This document shows positions 52,192 to 60,259 of a DNA stretch of 64,000 nt, piece after piece. This stretch comes from JACOTK01 sp963743945 (lineage in GTDB: Bacteria; Actinomycetota; Acidimicrobiia; Acidimicrobiales; CADCSY01): positions 8,817-72,816 of the forward strand of contig CAVURO010000007.1 of the NCBI GenBank assembly GCA_963743945.1, written 5' to 3'. Positions within the stretch are counted from its first letter, which is position 1. Each line of letters starts with the position of its first letter. The translations under genes were made by a program, and so were the position numbers. A model generated the notes under the pieces. That model was not told where the DNA came from and searched no databases. It saw nothing but the letters and a program-made list of their open reading frames with translations.

Positions 52192-53361
52192 GTGGCAATC
52201 GCTCGAAGACCGACCCGGGGTGACTGCGTCGGCATTGTGGGCGCGGGACAACTCGCCCGGATGACCTACCAGGCGGGCATCGCGTTGGGTCTCACCGTGC
52301 GCCTCCTTGCGGAGACTCCCGAGGACGCTGCAGCGCTGGTGGCCGCCGACGTCGAGACCGGTTCGGCGAGGTCGCTCGAGGTTCTGCGGCGCTTTGCCGC
52401 GTCGTGCGACGTGCTCACGTTCGAGCACGAGCTGATCGATCCCGCCCACCTGCGCGATCTGGAGTCCGCCGGCCACATCCTGCGGCCGAGCGCGGCGGTG
52501 GCGACGACGGTCTTCGACAAGCGTCGACAGCGTGAGGTCATGGTCAAGGAGGGTTTGCCCGTTCCCGCGTACAGCGATGCCGTGGAGGGAGCCGATGACA
52601 TCGTGGCCTTCGGGGACCGTCAGGGCTGGCCGCTGGTGGTGAAGCTCGCGAACGGTGGTTACGACGGGCGTGGCGTCTTCGTGGTTCGCCACGCAGCCGA
52701 GGCCGAGCAGCTGTTCGTCGAGCTTGCCGGTCGTGCACTGCTGGTCGAGGCCTGGGTGCCGATCGAACAGGAGTTGGCGGTGATGGTCGCTCGCCGTCCA
52801 TCGGGCGAGTGCGTGGTCTACCCGGTGGTCGAGACCGTGCAGCGTGACGGCATCTGTCACGAGGTGTTCGCACCGGCGCCCCTCAGCGCAGCTCTGGAGG
52901 CGCAGGCCAAGGCGATGGGACGTCGGATGGCCGAGGCGATGGACCTGGTGGGGATCCTGGCGGTCGAGCTGTTCGTCACCGCGGACGGCTTGGTCGTCAA
53001 CGAGCTGGCGGCGCGTCCGCACAACTCCGGCCATCACACGATCGAGGGTTGTGTGACCTCACAGTTCGAGAACCACCTGCGGGCGGTGCTCGATCTTCCT
53101 CTGGGCGAGCCCGGGCTCGTCGGAACGGCGGTGGCGATGGCGAACGTGTTGGGCGCTGGGGACGGCGTCGAACCCCAGGCAGCGCTGGGAGCGGCGCTGG
53201 AGGTGCCCGGGGCACATGTGCACCTGTACGGCAAGCAGGCCCGGCCCGGTCGCAAGCTTGGCCACGTCACGGTGGTCGGCGATGATCTGGATGACGCCCG
53301 GGAACGGGCCCGTCGAGCCGCCGGCTTGTTGATGGGCGCTCGAGAGAGGGAGCCGGTGTGA
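52192..53361 (+). CDS. purK: PurK, N5-CAIR synthetase
   Basis: ATP-grasp enzyme that carboxylates AIR in purine synthesis. GIVGAGQLARM at the N-terminus, the ATP-grasp blocks VVKLANGGYDGRG and ELAVMVARR, and the metal site VNELAARPHNSGHHT are visible. GTG start with TAGGAT six bases before it, so probably leaderless. The stop overlaps the purE GTG (GTGTGA). Confidence 0.95.
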   Translation: MAIARRPTRGDCVGIVGAGQLARMTYQAGIALGLTVRLLAETPEDAAALVAADVETGSARSLEVLRRFAASCDVLTFEHELIDPAHLRDLESAGHILRPSAAVATTVFDKRRQREVMVKEGLPVPAYSDAVEGADDIVAFGDRQGWPLVVKLANGGYDGRGVFVVRHAAEAEQLFVELAGRALLVEAWVPIEQELAVMVARRPSGECVVYPVVETVQRDGICHEVFAPAPLSAALEAQAKAMGRRMAEAMDLVGILAVELFVTADGLVVNELAARPHNSGHHTIEGCVTSQFENHLRAVLDLPLGEPGLVGTAVAMANVLGAGDGVEPQAALGAALEVPGAHVHLYGKQARPGRKLGHVTVVGDDLDDARERARRAAGLLMGAREREPV

Positions 53362-53876
53362 TCCGACGAAATCGACAGGAAGAACCGGAGCCGACACCCC
53401 TCGTCGGTGTCGTCATGGGCTCGGCATCCGATCTCCCGATCATGCAGCTCGCCGCAGACCTCCTCGGTGCGTTCGAGGTCGAGCACGAGGTTCGCGTGGT
53501 GTCGGCGCATCGCACCCCCATCGACATGCTCGGATACGCCCAGGCAGCCGCTGAGCGCGGCCTGAAGGTGATCATCGCCGGCGCGGGTGGTGCAGCGCAC
53601 CTTCCCGGCATGTTGGCGGCAGCGACCCACCTCCCGGTGATCGGCGTGCCCATCCCCCTGGCCCACCTGGACGGCCTCGATTCGCTGCTCTCCATCGTGC
53701 AGATGCCTGCAGGCGTGCCGGTGGCCACGGTGGGTGTGGGAAACGCCCGAAATGCCGCGCTTCTTGCCGTCCGAATCCTGGCGACCGGCGACCCTGATCT
53801 GGTCGGGGCACTCGGCGAGTATCGAGACGAGGCAGCAGCGCAATCCCGGGCTCCATTGCCCTCACCCACGCGTTGA
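53358..53876 (+). CDS. purE: PurE, N5-CAIR mutase
   Basis: Converts N5-CAIR to CAIR. VVMGSASDLPIM, VVSAHRTP and the IAGAGGAAHLPGM block are the active-site segments of class I PurE. It overlaps purK at its start and the next gene at its stop (TTGA), forming a three-gene coupled unit. Confidence 0.96.
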   Translation: MIRRNRQEEPEPTPLVGVVMGSASDLPIMQLAADLLGAFEVEHEVRVVSAHRTPIDMLGYAQAAAERGLKVIIAGAGGAAHLPGMLAAATHLPVIGVPIPLAHLDGLDSLLSIVQMPAGVPVATVGVGNARNAALLAVRILATGDPDLVGALGEYRDEAAAQSRAPLPSPTR

Positions 53877-54964
53877 GGGAGCCCTCGACGGAAAGCTCGG
53901 CGTCCCCGGCTGTTGCGCAGGCCGTAGGTGTGCTGCGTGCCGGCGGACTGGTGGCCTTTCCGACCGAGACGGTCTACGGACTCGGCGCCGACGCGTCGAA
54001 TGACGAGGCGCTTCGGCGGATCTTTGCCGTCAAGGGCCGCCCGAGCGACCATCCGCTCATCGTGCATCTCGGTGATGCCCACGAACTCGATACCTGGGCT
54101 CGGGAGATCCCATCGGATGCACGTCTGCTGGCTGCCGCATGCTGGCCCGGTCCGCTCACCTTGGTGCTGCGGCGCTCCTCCGTCGTGTCCGACGTCGTCA
54201 CCGGGGGTCGTGACTCGGTCGGATTGCGGGTGCCGAGCCATCCGGTTGCCCTCGAGCTGTTGCGGGCATTCGGAGGGGGAGTGGCCGCGCCCTCGGCAAA
54301 CCGTTTCGGACGGGTCAGTCCGACCACCGCCGCTCACGTCGTGGCTGATCTGGGCGACGACGTCGATGTGGTGCTCGACGGGGGAGCGTGTGGGGTCGGC
54401 GTGGAGTCGACCATCGTCGACCTCACCGGTGAGGCGCCGATGCTGTTGCGTCAAGGCAGTGTCTCGATCGAGACCATCGAAGGGGTCATCGGTCGCGCCG
54501 TCATCGCCACGCCCGAAGGCCCCGCTCGAGCACCGGGCATGTTGGCGGCACATTACGCACCCGCCGCTCGCGTTGAGCTCGTCGAGGCTCACCGACTCCA
54601 GGAGCGACTGCGGCTCGTGTCCAAGCCGCCCGAGACCATGCCTCCCGAGACCGTGCCTCCCGAGACCGTGCCGCACGGGGAAGCCGTGCGTGTGGGCGTG
54701 CTTGCACCGGAGATTCCAGCCGACCTCCCAGCCGACGTGGCCACGGAGGTGGTGCTGCTCGCCGGCGGAAGGGACGCGACCACCTACGCCCGCAACCTGT
54801 ACGCCCGACTTCGTGAGGCGGACCTCGCGGGCGTGGGGATCCTTCTTGCGGTGCCTCCACCGAGCGCCCCTGATGGCAACGATGCGGGCCTCGCTGCCGC
54901 CGTGCGGGATCGCCTGAGCCGAGCGGCGGCGGCCGGAGCCCTGCGGACGACATCCGAAAGATGA
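53873..54964 (+). CDS. Sua5/YwlC-type threonylcarbamoyl-AMP synthase
   Basis: Makes threonylcarbamoyl-AMP for the t6A37 modification of tRNA. The N-terminal YrdC domain has FPTETVYGLGADA, KGRPSDHPLIVHL and PSANRFGRVSPTTAAHV; a Sua5 C-terminal domain follows after APGMLAAHYAP. The linker holds a 15-bp repeat in three copies (54629-54673, PPETVP). TTG start overlapping the purE stop. It is followed by a strong terminator. Confidence 0.92.
   Translation: MREPSTESSASPAVAQAVGVLRAGGLVAFPTETVYGLGADASNDEALRRIFAVKGRPSDHPLIVHLGDAHELDTWAREIPSDARLLAAACWPGPLTLVLRRSSVVSDVVTGGRDSVGLRVPSHPVALELLRAFGGGVAAPSANRFGRVSPTTAAHVVADLGDDVDVVLDGGACGVGVESTIVDLTGEAPMLLRQGSVSIETIEGVIGRAVIATPEGPARAPGMLAAHYAPAARVELVEAHRLQERLRLVSKPPETMPPETVPPETVPHGEAVRVGVLAPEIPADLPADVATEVVLLAGGRDATTYARNLYARLREADLAGVGILLAVPPPSAPDGNDAGLAAAVRDRLSRAAAAGALRTTSER
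54629..54673 (+). repeat. 15-bp in-frame triplication in the Sua5-type gene
   Basis: Three copies of CCCGAGACCRTGCCK encode PETMP, PETVP, PETVP in the interdomain linker. The frame is kept. Confidence 0.85.
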
Positions 54965-54993
54965 GAGTCCGAAAAGATGAGAGTCAGAAAAAT

Positions 54994-55025
54994 GAAAGAC
55001 GGTCACCCGAAGGTGACCGTCTTTC
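54994..55025. terminator. 14-bp perfect bidirectional terminator
   Basis: GAAAGACGGTCACC pairs exactly with GGTGACCGTCTTTC around the loop CGAA. The arms end in A and T runs, so it could stop transcription from both the Sua5-type gene and the convergent ferritin-like gene. Just before it GATGAGAGTC is repeated. Confidence 0.88.
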
Positions 55026-55047
55026 GGGGTCGCAGGCGACCGGCTGA

Positions 55048-56157
55048 TCAGGCGCTCTGCACTTCACCTTCGGCGAGGGCGAACATCTCGTACTCCTCGC
55101 CGGTGTCGGCCCAGTTCTCGAACTGGATGACGCCCAGCTCCTCGAACTTGTGACGCAGCCAGGCATCGCCGGCATCGAGAAGTCCGAGCTTCTTGCAGTT
55201 GGGGACGATCTTGGTGAAGAGCATCTTCTGGAACTCTGCCCGGTACGGCGACTGCTGGGACAGGGTCATCGCCGCCTTGGGGTCGACACCCATCCGGTCC
55301 CAGACCTCCTGCTGAAGGAAGCGGTCACGCATGCGCACCGCCGCCTCGTAGGCGAACTCCTGGCGAATGCGCAGCTCGCCGGCGCTCATGTTCTCGTAGA
55401 CCTCCTGGAGGCTGAGCACGCCGAAGGCCACATGGCGGGCCTCGTCGCTCATCACGTAGCGCAGCAGTTGCTTGAGCAGTGGCTCGGTCGTCATCTGGTG
55501 CATGAAGCCGAAGGCGGCGAGGGCGAGGCCCTCAACCATGATCTGCATGCCGAGGTAGGTGATGTCCCAGCGGTCGTCCTCGATGATGTCGTCGAGCAGC
55601 ATGCCGAGGTGAGCGTTGACGGGGTAGTGGTTCTCGAGCTTGTCGAGGTACTTGGCGAAGACCTCGACGTGGCGGGCCTCGTCCATGGCCTGGGTCGCGG
55701 CGTAGTACTTCGCGTCGATCCACGGCACGTTCTCGATGATGCGAGCCGTACAGATGAGCGCACCCTGCTCGCCGTGCATGAACTGACTCAGCGCCCACGC
55801 CTGGCTCTCGATGCCGAGCTGGAGGAACTCCTTCTCGCCCCACTTCTCGAACACCGTGCCACCGAGCTCGAGCTGTTGGAACCCGAAGGATTGCATCTGC
55901 AGTGCAGCGAGGGACTCGACGTCGATCTCGGTCTCCCAGGGAAGGTCGGTCTCGCCGTTCCACATGGAGTTCTTGGCCTTCTCGTAGAGGCGGTTCAGCT
56001 TGGGACGCTGACCCTTGTCGTAGTCCCACGTGAAGATCGTGTCGTAGTTGCTGCGCACCTCGTGCACGACGGCATCGACGTCCTTGTTGCTGATGGCGAG
56101 AATGGCGTCGAGGTCGTTGACCTCATCACGGCCGATCAGTTCCTGGTTGGTTGTCAT
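55048..56157 (-). CDS. Ferritin-like diiron protein (R2-like), unknown substrate
   Basis: A 369-residue helical protein with the carboxylate-bridged diiron pattern: E130 (MHGEQGAL), E160 and H163 (DEARHVEVF), a further Glu near 210 (MVEGLALAAF), and E239 and H242 (DEARHVAFG). This is close to the ribonucleotide-reductase R2-like oxidase group. It probably carries out an O2-dependent oxidation, but the substrate cannot be told. ATG at 56157; upstream codons in frame come from heptamer repeats. A TetR gene lies directly upstream in the same direction. Confidence 0.8.
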   Translation of the reverse strand: MTTNQELIGRDEVNDLDAILAISNKDVDAVVHEVRSNYDTIFTWDYDKGQRPKLNRLYEKAKNSMWNGETDLPWETEIDVESLAALQMQSFGFQQLELGGTVFEKWGEKEFLQLGIESQAWALSQFMHGEQGALICTARIIENVPWIDAKYYAATQAMDEARHVEVFAKYLDKLENHYPVNAHLGMLLDDIIEDDRWDITYLGMQIMVEGLALAAFGFMHQMTTEPLLKQLLRYVMSDEARHVAFGVLSLQEVYENMSAGELRIRQEFAYEAAVRMRDRFLQQEVWDRMGVDPKAAMTLSQQSPYRAEFQKMLFTKIVPNCKKLGLLDAGDAWLRHKFEELGVIQFENWADTGEEYEMFALAEGEVQSA

Positions 56158-56180
56158 GGTGATTCCCCTCGTAATGGATG

Positions 56181-56222
56181 TTGCTGGTTGCTGGTTGCTG
56201 GTTGGTGGTCGATGGTTGGTGG
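56181..56222. repeat. Heptamer tandem repeat between tetR and the diiron gene
   Basis: Six 7-bp units: TTGCTGG three times, then TTGGTGG, TCGATGG, TTGGTGG. A 7-bp unit would shift the frame each time, which fits an intergenic position. It sits in the leader of the diiron gene, whose start is at 56157 on the minus strand. Confidence 0.9.
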
Positions 56223-56228
56223 TCGTGG

Positions 56229-56858
56229 TCAAGCAGGCGCCGACGGACGTGCGAGCGCCATGATGCCCGGCATCACGAAGGTGTCGATGAGGTGGCGGAC
56301 GGACGCCTCGTCGTTCGGATCGACGTGATCCGATGGACAGGATGCATAGGACAACACGACCCGTACGACCCGCTCGGCCGCTTCGTACGCCTGGGGACGA
56401 TCGAACCAGGGCGACAGCTGGGCGGCCGTGAACACGGTGCCCGGCCGAACGAGGCCGTCCATCGAGGGCGTCGCGAGATGGACGGCGGGCGCATCGGGCT
56501 CATAGGTCAACAGGGCCTGCAGGGCGGGGTGGCCGATGAGCCGACGGAGCGCATGACCGACGCCCAGCACGAGACGATCCTCGAGGGTCGTGGACGCTCG
56601 GAGCTCGTCGGACAGAGCGGCGAAGAAGGTCGACGCCTCGGCGGTCGCGACGGCATGGATGAGACTGTCCTTGCCGCCGGGGAAAAGGCGGTACACCGTG
56701 GCCCGGCTGCAACCTGCCTCCCGGGCGACATCCTCCAGCGTGGTCTTGTTGATGCCCCAGCGCTCGACGCAGCGCAGGCAGGCGGTTCGGATGCGCGCAT
56801 CGAGGTCGGTGCCCGACCCGGGTGAGGATGTCTCGGAGGTTGCGACCGCAGCCGTCAT
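56229..56858 (-). CDS. TetR-family regulator
   Basis: The N-terminal helix-turn-helix (TTLEDVAREAGCSRATVYRLFPGGKDSL) is typical TetR/AcrR, followed by a ligand-binding helical domain. It is encoded just upstream of the diiron gene on the same strand and divergent from an alpha/beta hydrolase, so it probably controls one or both. Its own promoter overlaps an 8-bp-arm palindrome, which implies autoregulation. Confidence 0.92.
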   Translation of the reverse strand: MTAAVATSETSSPGSGTDLDARIRTACLRCVERWGINKTTLEDVAREAGCSRATVYRLFPGGKDSLIHAVATAEASTFFAALSDELRASTTLEDRLVLGVGHALRRLIGHPALQALLTYEPDAPAVHLATPSMDGLVRPGTVFTAAQLSPWFDRPQAYEAAERVVRVVLSYASCPSDHVDPNDEASVRHLIDTFVMPGIMALARPSAPA

Positions 56859-56865
56859 ACTTCAA

Positions 56866-56895
56866 GACGATAACGAGTATCTGTCTTATCGTCAA
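56866..56895 (-). promoter_or_regulatory. tetR promoter overlapped by an inverted repeat operator
   Basis: On the minus strand TTGACG, a 17-base spacer and TATCGT form a near-consensus promoter that ends eight bases before the tetR ATG. The palindrome GACGATAA-N12-TTATCGTC (56866-56893) places one arm on the -10 and one on the -35. Binding would block transcription. Confidence 0.8.
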
Positions 56896-56977
56896 TAGTT
56901 CTCTTGTGTCATCGGTCGTACCTGTTCAAGGGTCGGCCTCGCCGGCGGCTCGACCTCTCGTGTGCTCAGATGGGGCC

Positions 56978-57676
56978 ATGCCGTCGCAGCCCTCCTCGTC
57001 GTGTCCGGTCAAGCTTCATCGCGACCAGGTTGGGGAGGGCCCTACCGTGGTGTTGACCCATGGGGTCGGGGCATCCTCGGACACCTGGGCGGGCCAGATC
57101 CCGGCTCTTTCGGCGAGTTTCGCGGTCACCAGTTGGGATCTGCGTGGCCACGGGCGATCGGAGCGCCCGTCCGACCCGGCGTGTTACAGCCGTGACCTGG
57201 CACTCGACGATCTTCGCGACATCGTCGAATCGGCGGGCACGCCGGGGGAGCCCGCCGTCCTGATGGGCCATTCACTCGGCGGCTATCTCTCGATGGCCCT
57301 TGCCATCCGCCGGCCTTCCCTGGTGCGGGCGCTGGTGCTGATCGCAACCGGTCCAGGTTTTCGTGACCCGGAGGCCAGGGAGAAGTGGAACGCAGGCATG
57401 GACTCGATGGCTGCGTCCTTGGATCTGCCGAGCTTCGTGGCCGGCATCGCGACGCAGCCGGATGCGCTGGTGATGGACGGCCTGTCGACGATTGCGGCCC
57501 CGACGCTGTTGATCGTCGGTGAGCGCGACAAGCGCTATCACGGCGGCTGCGCCTACCTCGAGCGCAAGCTCGGCGCCACGCTGCTCATGATCGAGGGCGC
57601 CGGGCATCTCGTGCACGAGACCCACGCGGAGGAGGTCAACAGCGCCGTGGACACCTTCCTCAGCTCGCTCGTCTGA
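56978..57676 (+). CDS. Alpha/beta hydrolase
   Basis: Alpha/beta hydrolase fold with nucleophile Ser in MGHSLGGYL, acid in LLIVGERDKRY and His in EGAGHLVHETH; the oxyanion region is THGVGASSD. A lipid or ester substrate is possible, but no family member of known substrate is recognised. It is divergent from tetR; the ATG at 56978 is used, with GTG 56960 in frame upstream. Confidence 0.8.
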   Translation: MPSQPSSSCPVKLHRDQVGEGPTVVLTHGVGASSDTWAGQIPALSASFAVTSWDLRGHGRSERPSDPACYSRDLALDDLRDIVESAGTPGEPAVLMGHSLGGYLSMALAIRRPSLVRALVLIATGPGFRDPEAREKWNAGMDSMAASLDLPSFVAGIATQPDALVMDGLSTIAAPTLLIVGERDKRYHGGCAYLERKLGATLLMIEGAGHLVHETHAEEVNSAVDTFLSSLV

Positions 57677-57836
57677 CGCGCGGGCGGGCCGGGACGGTTG
57701 TGTGCTCGGTTGACTGGCCCACCGATCCTTGTCGATGATGCGGGGCACACGAATCGGACGAGCAGGGCCGATCCGACGGCCAAGGTGGATCGGACGTGGA
57801 TGACCACGTGCCGGGAGGGACACAGGGGTGGAGCAC

Positions 57837-58604
57837 ATGCGTTTGGACAAGAAGGTTGCCTTCGTCACGGGGTCCTCGTCGGGGATCGGAGCGGCATGCG
57901 CGCAGCGCTTTGTCGCTGAGGGGGCCGTCGTGGTGGGTTTCGACCTCGGCGAGGCGCCCGATGCCGGCGCAAACCTCGCGGGCTTCCACGCAGGTGACGT
58001 GCGTGACGAGCCGGGCGTGGCCACGGCGGTGCAGGCGACGGTGGCGGAGCACGGTCGTATCGACATCCTGGTCAATGCCGCAGGCGTCGCCGGCGGGGCT
58101 CCCGTGCACCTGCTCGAGCAGGACGAGTGGGATCGCGTGCTCGACATCAACCTGAAGGGCACCTTTCTGGTGACCAAGCACGTCATCGCCTCGGCCATGC
58201 TCGCGCAGCGTTCGGGCAGCATCATCAACCTCGCCAGCATCGAGGGCGTCGAGGGCATGGACATCGCCAGCGCCTACAACGCCTCGAAGGGCGGCGTGGT
58301 GCTCCTGACCAGGCAGATCGCCGTCGACTACGGGCGCATCGGCATTCGCTCCAACTGCCTGTGCCCCGGATTCATCGAGACACCCATGACGGCCATGTTG
58401 CGCACGCCCGGGGTCGAGGCGATCACGCAGAAGATTGCGGAAGCCCATCTGCTGGGCCGCTTCGGACAGCCCGATGAGGTCGCGGCCGCAGCCTTGTTCC
58501 TCGCCTCCGACGACGCCTCGTTCGTCACGGGCCACGCGCTCCTCGTCGACGGTGGTCTGACGGCGGGACACAGCTTCGGCCTCGGCGCCATGTTCGGCCT
58601 GTGA
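57837..58604 (+). CDS. Short-chain dehydrogenase/reductase (classical SDR)
   Basis: NAD(P)-dependent oxidoreductase. VTGSSSGIGAACAQ binds the cofactor, the catalytic triad shows as NLASIEG (Ser) and YNASK (Tyr, Lys), and PGFIETPM is usual. The Asp after the second strand (VGFDLGE) favours NAD. GGTGGAG before the ATG at 57837 makes it more likely than the GTG at 57828. The stop overlaps the next GTG. Confidence 0.9.
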   Translation: MRLDKKVAFVTGSSSGIGAACAQRFVAEGAVVVGFDLGEAPDAGANLAGFHAGDVRDEPGVATAVQATVAEHGRIDILVNAAGVAGGAPVHLLEQDEWDRVLDINLKGTFLVTKHVIASAMLAQRSGSIINLASIEGVEGMDIASAYNASKGGVVLLTRQIAVDYGRIGIRSNCLCPGFIETPMTAMLRTPGVEAITQKIAEAHLLGRFGQPDEVAAAALFLASDDASFVTGHALLVDGGLTAGHSFGLGAMFGL

Positions 58605-59305
58605 GCTCGACCTCGGGCTCCGATGCCGCGGAGCCCGACACCCGCACGCCACTGGAGCGTCTCGGCGTGCTGGCCACCCAGCAGGTCGAGATCACCGAGA
58701 CCCTGCACCATCTCGAGATGTTCACCATGGAGGGGCTGCTGACGGTGATGTGGCACGGGGCCCACGACGCCGAGGAGGTCGTCATCGCCTGTGGGGGGGC
58801 GATGGGCGGGCTGCTCGGCCCCGCCGACGGCCTCTACCACGATCTCGGCGTGGCGCTGATCGAGCACGACATCGCCATGTTGCGCATCGGTTATCGAAGG
58901 CCCAACGATCTGTCGGCCTGCACGCTCGACGTGGCTGCCGCAGCGGAGGTCTCCGCTCGCCAGGGCGGGCAGCGGATGGTGACCATGGGTCATTCGTTCG
59001 GGGGTGCCATCGCGGTGCGGGTCGGGGCGTTTCTGCCCGAGGTGGTGGTGGGGGTGGTGACCCTGGCGACCCAATCGGCAGGCTGTGAGGTCGCCGAGCA
59101 TCTGGCGGGTCGACCCCTGCTCATGTTCCACGGCGACGCCGACGAGTTGTTGCCCGTGCAGGCCAGCGAGGTCGTCCGTCAGCTGGCGGGCGGCACCGGT
59201 GAGCTGGTGGTTCTCCCGGGCACCGGTCATTTGCTGACCCAGTCGAGTGACGCACTGCGTGAACGTCTGATGACGTGGATTCCCGAGACGCTCGCGACCC
59301 CATGA
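58601..59305 (+). CDS. Alpha/beta hydrolase (dienelactone hydrolase-like)
   Basis: Nucleophile in MGHSFGGAIA, acid in FHGDADELLPV, His in PGTGHLLT. It is translationally coupled to the SDR (GTGA). The first 45 residues are a polar extension unlike most family members. The substrate is unknown. Confidence 0.78.
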   Translation: MSSTSGSDAAEPDTRTPLERLGVLATQQVEITETLHHLEMFTMEGLLTVMWHGAHDAEEVVIACGGAMGGLLGPADGLYHDLGVALIEHDIAMLRIGYRRPNDLSACTLDVAAAAEVSARQGGQRMVTMGHSFGGAIAVRVGAFLPEVVVGVVTLATQSAGCEVAEHLAGRPLLMFHGDADELLPVQASEVVRQLAGGTGELVVLPGTGHLLTQSSDALRERLMTWIPETLATP

Positions 59306-59341
59306 TGGAGAGGGATCGCTGATCCCTCTACAGTTGGTTGT

Positions 59342-60217
59342 ATGAGCCAACATCCTCGGACCGTCCTGTTCACCGGCCATGGGGGAGTGACCCTCACGGC
59401 AGACGTCTACGGCGACAAGGATGCCCCGCCCGTGGTGCTGCTCCACGGCGGCGGACAGACCCGACACGCGTGGGGGGGCACCGCAGCGCGATTGGCCGAT
59501 GCCGGGTTCCAAGCCCTCACCCTTGACCTGCGGGGTCACGGTGAGAGCGACTGGGCGCCGGACGGGGACTATTCGATGGACGCCTTCATGGCCGATCTGA
59601 TGGCCGTCGCGGCATCCTTCGAGACTCCTCCCTCCGTTGCGGGCGCATCGATGGGCGGGATGACGGCATTGCTGGCAGCCGGCGAAGGGTCGGACGCCGA
59701 CCCGGCCATCTCGTCACTGATCCTGGTCGACGTCGCACCGACACTGGAGCCGGAGGGCGTTCTGCGCATTCTCGAGTTCATGACGGCCATGCCCGACGGC
59801 TTCTCCAGCCTCGAGGAGGTCGCCGATCTGGTCTCGGGCTACATGCCCCACCGGCCTCGTCCCAAGGACCTCAACGGGTTGCGCAAGAACCTCCGCCTCG
59901 GTGAGGACGGGCGCTATCGCTGGCACTGGGACCCGGCCTTCCTGTCCCCGGAACGCCACGCCTCCAATGCCGACCGCCCCACCAGACTGCTCGACGCCGC
60001 CCATGCGTTGACGATCCCGACCCTCCTGGTGCGCGGCCGGATGAGCGACGTCGTGAGCGAGGAGGGCGTTGCCGAGTTCCTCGCGGCCGCCCCCCACGCC
60101 GAGTTCGTCGACGTGGCCGATGCGGGTCACATGGTCGCGGGCGACCGCAACGACGTCTTCACCGATGCAGTGGTCGCCTTCCTGGAGCGACACGCGTCGG
60201 CTGACGTGTCCTGCTGA
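59342..60217 (+). CDS. Alpha/beta hydrolase (epoxide hydrolase/haloperoxidase-like)
   Basis: LLHGGGQTRHAW is the oxyanion loop, AGASMGGMTALL the nucleophile elbow, LRGHGESDW the strand-4 motif and ADAGHMVAGD the catalytic His. The Ser nucleophile rules out a true Asp-type epoxide hydrolase. TACAGT lies seven bases before the ATG, suggesting a leaderless transcript. Its stop lies in a 14-bp direct repeat (60205-60218 and 60245-60258). Confidence 0.82.
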   Translation: MSQHPRTVLFTGHGGVTLTADVYGDKDAPPVVLLHGGGQTRHAWGGTAARLADAGFQALTLDLRGHGESDWAPDGDYSMDAFMADLMAVAASFETPPSVAGASMGGMTALLAAGEGSDADPAISSLILVDVAPTLEPEGVLRILEFMTAMPDGFSSLEEVADLVSGYMPHRPRPKDLNGLRKNLRLGEDGRYRWHWDPAFLSPERHASNADRPTRLLDAAHALTIPTLLVRGRMSDVVSEEGVAEFLAAAPHAEFVDVADAGHMVAGDRNDVFTDAVVAFLERHASADVSC

Positions 60218-60259
60218 GGCCCGTGTCCCGCTGTCCTGCAGACCCGTGTCCTGCTGAGC

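Noticed and set aside
56158..56232. N-terminal extension of the diiron protein (25 codons)
   Set aside because: It is encoded by the heptamer repeats (TNHRPPTSNQQPATS) and overlaps the tetR stop; ATG 56157 is better.
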